Shown: positions 12,345 through 20,568 of the stretch, piece by piece
How the letters are laid out: every line of letters starts with the position of its first letter
How positions within the stretch are numbered: position 1 is the stretch's first letter
Origin: a virus
Direction: 5' to 3' (one strand)
Virus record (IMG/VR): IMGVR_UViG_3300031951_000825
Location: 1 to 30,964 of that record
Length of the DNA stretch: 30,964 nucleotides
Notes under the pieces: model-generated
Database searches by the model: none
The model's input: only the letters and a program-made list of their open reading frames with translations
Told to the model about the DNA's origin: nothing
Position numbers and translations under genes: made by a program

Positions 12345-13199
12345 ATGGTTGCTAGACTAAATACGTCAGACCCTTGGATTAAAGCCAAGGACGAGCAACC
12401 AGAAGTCATGCGGTCGTTGAATAGGACCGCAGCCAGAATTTCTCTTAACGGTCGACGTCACTATACAACGCCGTTACCCACTGGTCCTGCGCCTTCCGTA
12501 ACCACTATCATTGGCGAGACCGCTTCCGAAGCAAACAAGCGGAAGCTTGAAATGTGGTCGAAAGCAAATCCCGGTGTCAAGGAAGCTGCCGCCGAACGAG
12601 GAACCGCAATTCACTATGGCATGGAACAATACCTCAAGGGGAATAAAACTCCGGATATTCCTGAAGAGTATTCCGATTTTTGGTCGGGAATGCCATCGAT
12701 ATTGGACCAGTTCCAGGAGGTCCTTTGGGCGGAATCGCCGGTACTTGACAAGTTTAATTTTACTATTGGGTCTGATGACGTGGCTCGTGTGTGGGGTTGC
12801 GATGATGAGGGACGTGCCTGGGCTGGTGCTCCTGACATCATTGCTGTGGCTAACGGTAAGCTTACTCTTGCTGACCTAAAGACCAGTGTCAAACCCTATA
12901 GCCGCAAGTGGCCTAAAGATTTGGAAAAAGGGTCCCAAGAATGGAGAGACCTGCTTGGTGGTCATATGAAATTTAAAAAGACTTGTAAGCAGCTCGCTGC
13001 CTACGACATAGCTATTGAGCAGACTCTTGGTATGACCGTCCAACAAGCGGCAATCTTGGTATCAACGCCTGTACGTACACAAGTCTTTAAGATCTCTCGG
13101 AATTTTCTTAACATGCTTCGAGAAGATTGGTACAAAATTGTAGATGAGTACTACAAACAAATTGAAAACTGTAATGTATATGACGCAGATTTAATTTAA
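12345..13199 (+). CDS. RecB/PD-(D/E)XK-family exonuclease
   Basis: 284 residues. RGTAIH (H90) is the conserved histidine motif, GAPD (D164) and LADLK (D177, K179) form the PD-(D/E)XK metal site, and KQLAAY (Q216, Y220) is the RecB-family QxxxY motif. This set defines the Cas4/RecB-like phage exonucleases that degrade host DNA or process ends for recombination. It stands at the head of the replication block leading to the primase-helicase. A promoter-like box lies 23 nt upstream. Good confidence in the family; the exact role is inferred. Confidence 0.85.
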   Translation: MVARLNTSDPWIKAKDEQPEVMRSLNRTAARISLNGRRHYTTPLPTGPAPSVTTIIGETASEANKRKLEMWSKANPGVKEAAAERGTAIHYGMEQYLKGNKTPDIPEEYSDFWSGMPSILDQFQEVLWAESPVLDKFNFTIGSDDVARVWGCDDEGRAWAGAPDIIAVANGKLTLADLKTSVKPYSRKWPKDLEKGSQEWRDLLGGHMKFKKTCKQLAAYDIAIEQTLGMTVQQAAILVSTPVRTQVFKISRNFLNMLREDWYKIVDEYYKQIENCNVYDADLI

Positions 13200-13228
13200 A
13201 TCTATGCAAAGGGAGGCAAGCGCCTTAC

Positions 13229-13234
13229 TAGAAT
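13229..13234 (+). promoter_or_regulatory. -10-like box TAGAAT
   Basis: ACTAGAATAATGG overlaps the apparent ATG at 13236. If it is a promoter, translation would start at the ATG at 13260, 25 nt downstream, rather than at 13236. Confidence 0.35.
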
Positions 13235-13235
13235 A

Positions 13236-13418
13236 ATGGCCTACAACCCCCAAGAGAAGATGGAGTGTCGGAAACGGTTGGCATGGACGATTGCTTGCGA
13301 GCGGGCCGTTGTTACAAAAGAAGATGCTGTAACGATTTACAACAGACTCATGGATGAATTTAATGGGATGGATAAGAGAAATAAATATAAACAGAGTGAG
13401 TCCAATAAGTCTCAGTGA
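13236..13418 (+). CDS. Hypothetical small protein
   Basis: 60 residues from 13236 (MAYNPQEKMECRKRLAWTIA) or 52 from the ATG at 13260. Basic and helical: CRKRLAWTIACERAVVTKED, then an acidic helix and a Lys/Asn/Ser-rich tail. A TAGAAT box overlaps the first ATG, which argues for the second. A GGGAGG about 20 nt upstream is too far to be a normal Shine-Dalgarno for 13236. Function unknown. Confidence 0.55.
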   Translation: MAYNPQEKMECRKRLAWTIACERAVVTKEDAVTIYNRLMDEFNGMDKRNKYKQSESNKSQ

Positions 13419-13484
13419 TTTAACGATATCTTAGGAGACGTCCTGGGTTGGTGGCCGTAGGATGAAAAGACAAGCCAAAAACAC

Positions 13485-13670
13485 ATGAGCACCCACGTCA
13501 TCGGCGTGGGCGAATGGATGCATACCCTTGTTAGCCGCATGGCCAATGCGGCGGATGGGGATTTGTTTTGTCTTCCAACGCCTATGCATTTACATGCTTA
13601 CAACTTGGTAAAAGACGATCAATATCCCGATCGCAGCTTTAGAATCTCTCTTACCTACCCAACGAAATGA
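13485..13670 (+). CDS. Hypothetical small protein
   Basis: 61 residues (MSTHVIGVGEWMHTLVSRMA...). Its stop overlaps the primase-helicase ATG as ATGA, so the two are probably coupled. The alternation of hydrophobic and polar residues suggests a compact alpha/beta fold. No motif is recognised; a replication accessory role is only suggested by position. The 66-bp gap before it shows no clear promoter box. Confidence 0.55.
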   Translation: MSTHVIGVGEWMHTLVSRMANAADGDLFCLPTPMHLHAYNLVKDDQYPDRSFRISLTYPTK

Positions 13671-16300
13671 CGCCGAGTATGAACCAGCAGGCAGTAAAAC
13701 CGGGCGAAATTCGGCTCGATCTCATTCCCATTGACTGGCCCTTGACCCCACTGGGTCCCAACAAAGATCCTTACGTCATGGGATGGCAGAACAAACCGTT
13801 TACTAAAGAAGAAATTGAAAATGAAATTATCAACGGAGAATGTAAAGCTATCGGATTACTTGGTGGTCCTGCCTACAACCATCCTTATGGTCTCGTTTGG
13901 GTTGATGTTGACGGACCATCCGTCTATGAGCTCATCGAACAAATCTCAAACCTCCCCATACTCGATGCGTTGCCTCCCACCCTTACCATCCTCAGTGGCA
14001 AAGCAGGCCGAGAGCGTCGCCTCTACAAAGTAAGTAAAGAAAAACAAAAGCATTTCATTCGTAACAAATACACATGGACCTCGCAGGGGTCCATGGAAAA
14101 ACTTGAGATCTTGTGGAAGCGGCACCAAGGCGTATTGATGGGTGCACATCCAGATACGCAAGGTTACTTCACTGCCGAAGGTTTGGGATTTGAATGGGCA
14201 GACAAATTGCCTGAACTTCCGGACTGGGTATTGAATGGCATCATCACCAGGAATGCAAAACAAGGGCGTCCTGCTGAAGAAGTCTCACGCATCATCGGTA
14301 ACTCGTTCGCAATCACCAGTCGCATTGGATTGGAACGGGATATGCAATTGGCAGTTGCTGCGATGTGGGCACTCCCCATTGAGGCAGTCGATGACTATGA
14401 CATTTGGATTGCGATCGGACAGTCGCTCCATGAGTTGGATGAATCCCTGCTTGATCAATGGGATGAATGGTCCAAACAAAGTGACAAATACAAAGAGAAC
14501 GAATGCCATAAGCGTTGGTTATCCTTTACAAAAGGTGGTGGCCGGGGCATTGGTACGCTTTACCATCTGGCTGAGCAGAATGGATGGAAGCGTCCGCAGG
14601 AAGACAAGGTTTCTTCCCCTGACGATGCTACGATCAATCTGGCGGCAAGCATTCTTCCCGAAATCGAAAGAAATGTGGAAGAAGAAATGAATCGCCTTCT
14701 CAACACTGCAACTCCAACCGACACAACTCTAATGAACACCGAAGATTATGGCGATGATGTACAACCTAAAAGCGCCAAGAAGAATAAAGAGAAGGAACTC
14801 AGGCAACCTAAGAATGAAGTTGCGGACAAACTACTTGGAATCTATGCAAACAATCTGCTCTTTAGTCTCCCGCACAATCAATTCTTTATGTATGACCCTA
14901 GCCAAGGTCTGTGGAGCAAAGTAAGCAAGATTGAAATGCTTGGTGATATCCGTTCCAAGCTACAAGCTCTTATTACTAGTGGTTGGTTACGCGAAGGGTT
15001 TAGCTTTCAAATGCTTGATGATATGTTCAAGCAACTGCAAGCAATGGTCCCGTGTGATAAATGGCACGAGGCAACAGATGTTCTGCTATTCACCAACGGT
15101 GTACTTGACGTCACAACAAAGGAACTGCGGCCATTTGACCGTAATTTGCATATGACGCAACAGATGCCATATGCCTATAACCCTCAAGCAACCTGCGAAC
15201 CAATCATTGATTGGCTTCGTTACACGCAGCATGGTTCTGAAAAACGTACGCAAGTTCTTCGTGCATGGCTACGGGCAACTCTTCTTGGTCGCCACGAGCT
15301 TCAAAAGTTTCTTGAGTTGGTTGGTCCTGGTAAATCTGGTAAATCCACTTATGCAAACCTATGTGTTGCACTGGTAGGTAAACGTAACGTCTGCTCCACA
15401 GAGCTAGAACAGATTGAGAAGAACCGATTTGAAACTGCAAGTTTCATGGGTAAGAAAATCATTCTGTTCCAAGACTCTGACCGTTATGGTGGCAGTGTTT
15501 CAAAACTAAAAGCCATTACTGGTGGTGACTGGATTCGTTCTGAGTTCAAATACCAAGCAGATCAACTGGAGCCTTTCCAGTTCCAGGGTGTTGTCATCAT
15601 TACTGCTAACGAAGCAATTCAGTCCACCGACTACACCTCAGGTCTTGCCCGTCGCCGCCTTACTATTCCGTTCGACCGTCCTTTTACTGGTGGGCAAGAG
15701 CAACAACGTACCTTAATGGGTTTCGATAGTAAGGGTACTCCTGAAGGAGATTTTGCACCTTTGCTTCCAGGGCTTGTCAACTGGATCCTGGCTATGTCTG
15801 AGTCGGAAATGCGTGACTACTTGATGGAGACATCAAAGCACGTTGATTTCTTCCAGGCTTATGAGAAGGATCAAGCCATTCGTTCCAATCCGATTTTGGA
15901 TTGGCTGGATAAACGCGTTATCTTTGTGCCAGGGGCGGAAGTTGCTATGGGTATGTGTAAACCTTCACCAGGGGGTGTCAATTACTATGTCGACTGGACC
16001 ACGCAGGTGTATCCGTCTTACGCAGAGCATTGTCGTAGTGCCAATGTTGGTGTATCGGGGCGTTCTCGCTTTGAGGTCCTACTTATGGACATCTGTAAAA
16101 ACCAACTGAAACTAAATGTCTACGCAACCAAAAAAACCAATGGGTTGGTAATTCACAACATCTTGATACGTGATGGTGTCAGGGATGACTACAAGTGTTA
16201 CCCCTCCATCCTGGAAGTAGCTGCAGACCCCGCCAAATACAAAGAAATGTACGGTGTTAACCCTGCGATAATGGAGGAATACATTGCGACAAACCATTGA
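13667..16300 (+). CDS. Primase-polymerase / SF3 helicase (D5-like)
   Basis: 877 residues. N-terminus (about 20-180): prim-pol type domain with the acidic pair VDVDG (D80, D82) and a basic loop GKAGRERR. A PriCT-2-like linker follows (about 225-310, DDYDIWIAIGQSLHE). The C-terminal SF3 helicase has Walker A GPGKSGKST (553-561), Walker B KKIILFQDSD (about 596-605), sensor GVVIITANE (about 641-649) and the arginine cluster ARRR (661-664). It primes and unwinds phage DNA. The start is coupled to the upstream small ORF, and speD begins at a TTG overlapping its stop. An unstructured Lys/Glu-rich linker (about 355-385) joins the halves. Confidence 0.9.
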   Translation: MTPSMNQQAVKPGEIRLDLIPIDWPLTPLGPNKDPYVMGWQNKPFTKEEIENEIINGECKAIGLLGGPAYNHPYGLVWVDVDGPSVYELIEQISNLPILDALPPTLTILSGKAGRERRLYKVSKEKQKHFIRNKYTWTSQGSMEKLEILWKRHQGVLMGAHPDTQGYFTAEGLGFEWADKLPELPDWVLNGIITRNAKQGRPAEEVSRIIGNSFAITSRIGLERDMQLAVAAMWALPIEAVDDYDIWIAIGQSLHELDESLLDQWDEWSKQSDKYKENECHKRWLSFTKGGGRGIGTLYHLAEQNGWKRPQEDKVSSPDDATINLAASILPEIERNVEEEMNRLLNTATPTDTTLMNTEDYGDDVQPKSAKKNKEKELRQPKNEVADKLLGIYANNLLFSLPHNQFFMYDPSQGLWSKVSKIEMLGDIRSKLQALITSGWLREGFSFQMLDDMFKQLQAMVPCDKWHEATDVLLFTNGVLDVTTKELRPFDRNLHMTQQMPYAYNPQATCEPIIDWLRYTQHGSEKRTQVLRAWLRATLLGRHELQKFLELVGPGKSGKSTYANLCVALVGKRNVCSTELEQIEKNRFETASFMGKKIILFQDSDRYGGSVSKLKAITGGDWIRSEFKYQADQLEPFQFQGVVIITANEAIQSTDYTSGLARRRLTIPFDRPFTGGQEQQRTLMGFDSKGTPEGDFAPLLPGLVNWILAMSESEMRDYLMETSKHVDFFQAYEKDQAIRSNPILDWLDKRVIFVPGAEVAMGMCKPSPGGVNYYVDWTTQVYPSYAEHCRSANVGVSGRSRFEVLLMDICKNQLKLNVYATKKTNGLVIHNILIRDGVRDDYKCYPSILEVAADPAKYKEMYGVNPAIMEEYIATNH

Positions 16301-16659
16301 GCAACGGTCGTCATCTGATCCTTGACCTTTATGGTTGTGATCAAAACCTTTTAGATAACTATGAGGAGCTCCAGCGTTTGCTGGAAGCTTCTCTTGTTTT
16401 GGCGGGAGCAAATATCTTACGTATCTTTGGTGAGAAATTTGAACCGCAAGGCGTTACCTTGTTGGCACTATTGTCTGAATCCCACGCATCTATCCACACG
16501 TGGCCAGAAGTAGGGTATGCGGCAGTTGATCTATACACCTGTGGTGATACCACGCTCACACATCGGGCTGCAGAATTTTTGAAATCAAAACTCAAGGCAA
16601 CAACAGCGGAAGAAAAAGAGCTTGTGCGATCAATTGAACCTCTTGATTGTGTAGAGTAA
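16297..16659 (+). CDS. speD: S-adenosylmethionine decarboxylase proenzyme
   Basis: 120 residues, normal for the bacterial class. GRHLILDLYGC (4-14) is the standard N-terminus. LSESHASIHTWPE (59-71) holds the self-cleavage site E61/S62, where Ser becomes the pyruvoyl cofactor; H67 and C82 (YTCGD) are the expected catalytic residues. It decarboxylates SAM to supply aminopropyl groups for spermidine. The start is TTG at 16297 inside TTGA shared with the primase stop; no ATG exists between the upstream in-frame stop (16258) and GRH, and the four-residue lead matches relatives. SpeD is a known auxiliary gene in cyanophages, probably for polyamine supply or DNA packing. Confidence 0.93.
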   Translation: MSNGRHLILDLYGCDQNLLDNYEELQRLLEASLVLAGANILRIFGEKFEPQGVTLLALLSESHASIHTWPEVGYAAVDLYTCGDTTLTHRAAEFLKSKLKATTAEEKELVRSIEPLDCVE

Positions 16660-16676
16660 ATCGGAATTATTCCGAT
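16660..16676 (+). promoter_or_regulatory. Perfect 17-bp inverted repeat in the glycosyltransferase leader
   Basis: ATCGGAAT-T-ATTCCGAT occupies nearly the whole gap between the speD stop and the ATG at 16680, where a Shine-Dalgarno would lie. It is either an operator for a dimeric protein or a hairpin that controls translation. Confidence 0.5.
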
Positions 16677-16679
16677 CTA

Positions 16680-17942
16680 ATGACTAAGAAAGCAAAACTT
16701 TTGTGGTGTGGTGACATCGTTGCCATGACCGGCTTTGCACGTGTAACTGAAAATGTTATCTCTCGTCTGAAAGACGACTTTGAAATTGTTGTTCTTGGTA
16801 ACAACTGGTGGGGTGATCCAACGCCACTTCAGCAGGAGTACAAGATGTACCCGTCATCTAACCGTCATCAGACCGCACCTTTTGGTGAGCAACGCATTCG
16901 TGAGATCGTTGAACGTGAACAACCCGACGTGGTATTTACGATCAATGATATGTGGATTATTAATGAGCAATACAATCAAATTAAGGATCTGCACAAGGCT
17001 GGCAAGTTTAAATTTGTTGGCTATGCACCCATGGATTCGTATGCATGGACAGGTTGCTTAGCGGATACTGCCAATGAATGGGACGCTGTGGTCTCGTACA
17101 CAGAATTTGGTGCACACGAATTTATGGCTGGTGGTATCACCAGGCCTATCTCTATTATTCCGCATGGTGTGACTCCTGGTCAGTTCTATCCAGTAGATAA
17201 GGCAGAGGCACGCCGCAAGCTGGGACTTAAAGAAGATAGCTTCATTGTTTTCAATGGTAACCGCAATCAATTCCGCAAACGGATTGACATCACAATCAAA
17301 GCATTTGCTGCGTTTGCGGTAGATAAACCTAATGCAATGCTTTACCTGCACATGGGGCTCAAGGACCAGGGCTGGGACATCATGGAGGTGTTTGCACGTG
17401 AGATGACACGTGTGGGTCTTGATCCAAATGGACGCATCATTATGACGTCAAATCAACCCAGTCCTCCGAATGTATCGGTGGAAATGCTGAATGACATCTA
17501 TAACGCATGTGATGTTGGTGTCAATACGTGTAAAGGTGAGGGCTGGGGTCTTGTCAACTTTGAACACGCTGCCTGTGGTGTGCCGCAGGTAGTGCCCGAC
17601 CATACGTCATGCAAAGAGATCTTCGAGGGCTACGGCGAACTGATCCGTTGCGACCACATCGATGTGGATACCAACTACGCACGTGAGATGCCATGCCCTT
17701 CCTCTGATCACCTTGCTGAGATCTTGACGTACCTGTACCAAGACAAAGGCATTCGTGAATGGGTTGGTACACGCTGCCGAGAACGTGTGCTGGATCCACA
17801 GTTCTCATGGGACACAGTTGCGTCTCAATTTGGTGGCATCTTTGAGGAGGTGTTGTCCCAAGAACCTGAACCTGTGGCAAAACCTAAAGAAAAACGGAAG
17901 GAACGAAAGGATCGTACGAAGACCCGGAAGCTTGGTAAGTGA
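16680..17942 (+). CDS. Glycosyltransferase, GT4-like (GT-B)
   Basis: 420 residues from the ATG at 16680 (MTKKAKLLWCGDIVAMTGFA); an earlier ATG at 16647 would run inside speD. The N-terminal domain has the nucleotide-sugar enzyme start LLWCGDI...GFARV. The C-terminal domain carries FNGNRNQFRKRIDITIKAF (donor-phosphate basic site) and EGWGLVNFEHAACGVPQVV, the EGxGLxxxE motif typical of GT4 enzymes. A Lys/Arg-rich tail ends the protein. No transmembrane segment, so a soluble enzyme that may glycosylate DNA, virion or host surface. The target is unknown. No base-modifying pathway is visible nearby. Confidence 0.85.
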   Translation: MTKKAKLLWCGDIVAMTGFARVTENVISRLKDDFEIVVLGNNWWGDPTPLQQEYKMYPSSNRHQTAPFGEQRIREIVEREQPDVVFTINDMWIINEQYNQIKDLHKAGKFKFVGYAPMDSYAWTGCLADTANEWDAVVSYTEFGAHEFMAGGITRPISIIPHGVTPGQFYPVDKAEARRKLGLKEDSFIVFNGNRNQFRKRIDITIKAFAAFAVDKPNAMLYLHMGLKDQGWDIMEVFAREMTRVGLDPNGRIIMTSNQPSPPNVSVEMLNDIYNACDVGVNTCKGEGWGLVNFEHAACGVPQVVPDHTSCKEIFEGYGELIRCDHIDVDTNYAREMPCPSSDHLAEILTYLYQDKGIREWVGTRCRERVLDPQFSWDTVASQFGGIFEEVLSQEPEPVAKPKEKRKERKDRTKTRKLGK

Positions 17943-18252
17943 CGTTTGATGGTACGTATGTACTGTGGAGAACGTACGGAGATGGGTAAAACAATGAATA
18001 CCGTCCTATTCAAGGATGAATACAGTCTTATCTAACCCTCTATAGGGTTTCATACGTTGTTAAAACAGTGTTGCATTTGTGGAAAAAATCATGAAGCCAC
18101 ACAGAGGTGCAACACTTTTTCAACACAGTATGAAACCCTATATCTAAGTAAATAAGGCGGTATTCACCCCTCCACAAGCCGGTATTCACAGTTTCTCTTG
18201 CGTACACTTCCCAACAGTGGTACAGTGTCATGGTCCCCACTACCAGGAGGTC
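17943..18252. other. Intergenic region with large inverted repeat
   Basis: No coding ORF is seen. The region is occupied by the inverted repeat described below and its imperfect outer extensions (about 17955-17987 and 18196-18230). Palindromic GTAC-containing words recur at the left edge. A good Shine-Dalgarno (AGGAGG) sits just before the ATG at 18253. Confidence 0.5.
17988..18195. repeat. 208-bp inverted repeat: 88-bp arms, 32-bp loop
   Basis: Arms 17988-18075 and 18108-18195 align without gaps around one axis; by hand count 65 of 88 positions are complementary. The best segments are TATAGGGTTTCATAC (18041-18055 with 18128-18142, perfect), GTGTTGCA (18068-18075 with 18108-18115), and TGAATACCG repeated at 22-bp spacing in each arm (17995 and a variant at 18017; reverse complements at 18158 and 18180). 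Ten of the 23 mismatches would be G-U pairs in a minus-strand RNA, against one in a plus-strand RNA. Candidate structured RNA or replication origin with iterons. Confidence 0.75.
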
Positions 18253-18681
18253 ATGGCACGCACCTACCTAGAGATGCTTCCGCTTTGGTACGTACAGGAC
18301 CAGCTAGAGCTCTCTGACCAATACGCGACAGGTCTTGCGTGGAAGACGCAAGCACGTGGTCACAAGCCCGGTGACATAGCTGGCCGGCAGCATGGCAAGT
18401 ACTGTTACGTTTCTCTTTGCGGCGCACGGTACCAAGCGCATCGCATCGTGTACTACTTACGTACTGGTAGCGATCCAGGGAACGCAGACGTCGTTCACGA
18501 CCCCTCCAACGTCACGTACGACAACCGTCAGGAGCTAGCCCTCAAACAACGCCGCACCCGTCCTGCGCCTTCATACCGACGCCGCACACGTAACGCCGAA
18601 GGAGAGCTGGTCTACAACCTGGAGAACGGCATGTCCTTCCACAAGTACCAACGCCTTATCGGCAACCCACTCAGTTCTTAA
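18253..18681 (+). CDS. HNH homing endonuclease
   Basis: 142 residues from the ATG at 18253, with AGGAGG just upstream. RYQAHRIVYYLRTGSDPGNA followed by VVHDPSNVTYDNRQELAL is the HNH_3 layout: Y-x-AHR, a conserved His-Asp/Asn segment and DNR-x-x-L. Basic Arg-rich linkers (KQRRTRPAPSYRRRTRN) would bind DNA. Mobile endonucleases of this type insert in phage intergenic regions, here directly beside the large inverted repeat. Ends 2 bp before the next gene. Confidence 0.75.
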   Translation: MARTYLEMLPLWYVQDQLELSDQYATGLAWKTQARGHKPGDIAGRQHGKYCYVSLCGARYQAHRIVYYLRTGSDPGNADVVHDPSNVTYDNRQELALKQRRTRPAPSYRRRTRNAEGELVYNLENGMSFHKYQRLIGNPLSS

Positions 18682-18683
18682 TC

Positions 18684-19403
18684 ATGGCCAACTACACCAA
18701 ACGCATCAACGAACTGGCTTCTGTACTGTCGCCTTTCCGGTACGTTGCCAACATTGAGTTACTTACGGATGCACAGTTAAGTGCACATGGTTATTACAGG
18801 GGATTTATATGCCCCCATGGGCATACCATTCGTGACAAGACATATCACTGGTGTTACGAATGTGTTCGTAAAATTTCCAATAACAACTGTGGTTTTGACA
18901 TCAACTATATTGATGGCTTGTACAAACATCGCCTGCTATCCATCTGGAGCAAGATACCTGTAAAGGATTTTGAAGAGTGCTGGGAAGCACCTGCGTTAAC
19001 AAAAGCGCGCATTCGTTTCCCTTCCTATCGTTCTGCTAACAGTAAAAACCTAGCTGAAAACATCAGTGCACATAAAGTCATTTATCAATGTGCATGGGGA
19101 GATGTTGGCAAGATGGTTGTAACACGTACGTGCCGCAATAAAGATTGTCTTAATCCTTTGCATATGATTTCAAGTTGGAATCGCACTTTCCCACCCGTTG
19201 AGATCCAACCGTTCCATCACACGTTTGACCCCAGCAAATTAATGCACGCTGCAGATAACCAGCTAAAAGAAACACCTGAACCCATTATGAAAGCCAAGTA
19301 CAAACAAACGATTCAACATCCGTTGGTGAACAAAAACACCCCGGATTATGATGATACACAGGAGCTGTATTACGGTTCATATGCCCAGGAATTCAGTAGT
19401 TAG
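18684..19403 (+). CDS. HNH-like nuclease with zinc sites
   Basis: 239 residues. A first zinc-binding cluster CPHGHTIRDKTYHWCYEC (residues about 43-60) is followed later by HKVIYQCAWGDVG and TCRNKDCLNPLHM, which matches the zinc-loop ending (C-x-N-x-x-C-x-NP-x-H) of HNH/His-Me homing endonucleases. The C-terminus is disordered. It lies 2 bp behind another HNH gene; two linked nucleases are unusual. The homing role is inferred. The 3' end overlaps the next gene by 23 bases. Confidence 0.65.
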   Translation: MANYTKRINELASVLSPFRYVANIELLTDAQLSAHGYYRGFICPHGHTIRDKTYHWCYECVRKISNNNCGFDINYIDGLYKHRLLSIWSKIPVKDFEECWEAPALTKARIRFPSYRSANSKNLAENISAHKVIYQCAWGDVGKMVVTRTCRNKDCLNPLHMISSWNRTFPPVEIQPFHHTFDPSKLMHAADNQLKETPEPIMKAKYKQTIQHPLVNKNTPDYDDTQELYYGSYAQEFSS

Positions 19404-20289
19404 TCAAGAGCAACGAACTAAAAATAATCCATTAGTACTTGGTACTTTTGATCAGCTTTCGCTGCGTTATTTACGTGGCAATCTTGGTGCAAAGTACCAA
19501 GTAAAAACCAACGGGTTTGGCGGCGGTACGTACAACAATTGGTTCCAGGTCAATCTTTCGGCACCTGCTTGGATCATTGTTACCAAAGGGCCGCCGCGCC
19601 CTACATATATCAACGTCAGTGTCTATGATCTCAACAACATCCCTCAAACAGATCTGCCTGTGTTCCAGGCTGATTCACTGACTGATGGTATCAACAATCT
19701 AGGAGATGTGTACATTCCTTACCTCAATACGGTAATGAGTGTTCAATCTGATCTTTACAACACCTTTGATAGGTTGCGGCTTGATCGTGGTGATGACCGA
19801 TACTTTCCTTTAGGCGTTGGCAGCTATTTAATTTGCATTTCGTCTACACGCAACGAACCCCTTAATTACGAAGTTGGTGTTGTTATCGAGCCTGCTTCTA
19901 CCGCTCAAGAAGTATATTGGGAGCTAGAAGACGTAGATGGCAGCATTGTATTGCAGGAGTACACGATTGATGTAGCAGAGATTGTTAGTCCTGTAGACAC
20001 TGCAGTTATTATTCCTCCCAATGGAGGTGCATTCACTGAAGCTCTTTGTGTTATTGAATCTCCAGGGGGGAGTGTTACTGTTGGCACCAACTCCACATGG
20101 TTAATTGGTACGCGTATTCCAAGTGGCAATATCAATGATTTTAAAATAGAACTAGAGCCTGGTGATGACGCATACTACGATACTATTCATGACCACTCAT
20201 TGTCAGATTGGCAAGCTGCTTGGAGTAGGGAACATCAAGATACCGATCGGTTCCCTGAGGTCTTTATTCCGTTAACAAACAGACCATGA
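19381..20289 (+). CDS. Probable virion or tail-associated protein
   Basis: 302 residues from the ATG at 19381 (MPRNSVVSQEQRTKNNP). Beta-rich, with many hydrophobic/Thr strands (YLICISSTRNEPLNYEVGVV, AEIVSPVDTAVIIPPNGGAF) and few helices, typical of structural proteins; the C-terminal part is acidic (ELEPGDDAYYDTIHDH). No signal peptide. I know no exact family. It sits upstream of the lysis and fibre region, which supports a late function. Confidence 0.5.
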   Translation: MPRNSVVSQEQRTKNNPLVLGTFDQLSLRYLRGNLGAKYQVKTNGFGGGTYNNWFQVNLSAPAWIIVTKGPPRPTYINVSVYDLNNIPQTDLPVFQADSLTDGINNLGDVYIPYLNTVMSVQSDLYNTFDRLRLDRGDDRYFPLGVGSYLICISSTRNEPLNYEVGVVIEPASTAQEVYWELEDVDGSIVLQEYTIDVAEIVSPVDTAVIIPPNGGAFTEALCVIESPGGSVTVGTNSTWLIGTRIPSGNINDFKIELEPGDDAYYDTIHDHSLSDWQAAWSREHQDTDRFPEVFIPLTNRP

Positions 20290-20408
20290 TCAAAAAGCTA
20301 CTTGCTTTATTCCGTAAAAAACCACGTAAACATTATCCGCATGTTGCTTGGTTGCGCTATTGTATGGAAAATCCATCGGCACCAGGGTGCCGCATGTATG
20401 ACGTATGA
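20286..20408 (+). CDS. Small basic peptide ORF
   Basis: 40 residues starting MIKKLLALFRKKPRKHYPHV, amphipathic and basic at the N-terminus, with three cysteine/aromatic groups near the end. The ATG overlaps the previous stop as ATGA, and its own end overlaps the next ATG by 4 bases. This coupling on both sides supports it. Function unknown; a membrane-binding or DNA-binding peptide is possible. Confidence 0.55.
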   Translation: MIKKLLALFRKKPRKHYPHVAWLRYCMENPSAPGCRMYDV

Positions 20409-20545
20409 CTCTTTTAGATCCTCCTCAAAAACCCAAAGAACCTAAACCAGTGCCTTCCAGGATTACGGAAGCCACTGAAGAAGACTGGCAAGATTTTTTT
20501 GCCGAGCAAGAAAACTTGGATTACCTAAGAGAATTTGACCGGTAG
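20405..20545 (+). CDS. Small acidic peptide ORF
   Basis: 46 residues starting MTLLDPPQKPKEPKPVPSRI, a Pro/Lys-rich N-terminus, then an acidic helical end (TEEDWQDFFAEQENLDYLRE). Coupled to the preceding ORF. Its TAG stop is part of the TAGAAT box that serves the next gene. Function unknown; it may be a partner of the basic peptide before it. Confidence 0.55.
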   Translation: MTLLDPPQKPKEPKPVPSRITEATEEDWQDFFAEQENLDYLREFDR

Positions 20546-20548
20546 AAT
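20543..20548 (+). promoter_or_regulatory. -10-like box TAGAATAAAG
   Basis: GGTAGAATAAAG lies at the end of the small acidic ORF; the hexamer ends 20 nt before the ATG at 20569. Confidence 0.5.
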
Positions 20549-20568
20549 AAAGAAAAACCAGATCTACC

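Noticed and set aside
13940-14510. Minus-strand and alternative-frame ORFs inside the primase-helicase
   Set aside because: They overlap the prim-pol and PriCT regions, whose motifs are conserved in the main frame.
16647-16679. Upstream start for the glycosyltransferase
   Set aside because: The added 11 residues lie inside speD and across the inverted repeat; the ATG at 16680 gives the normal N-terminus.
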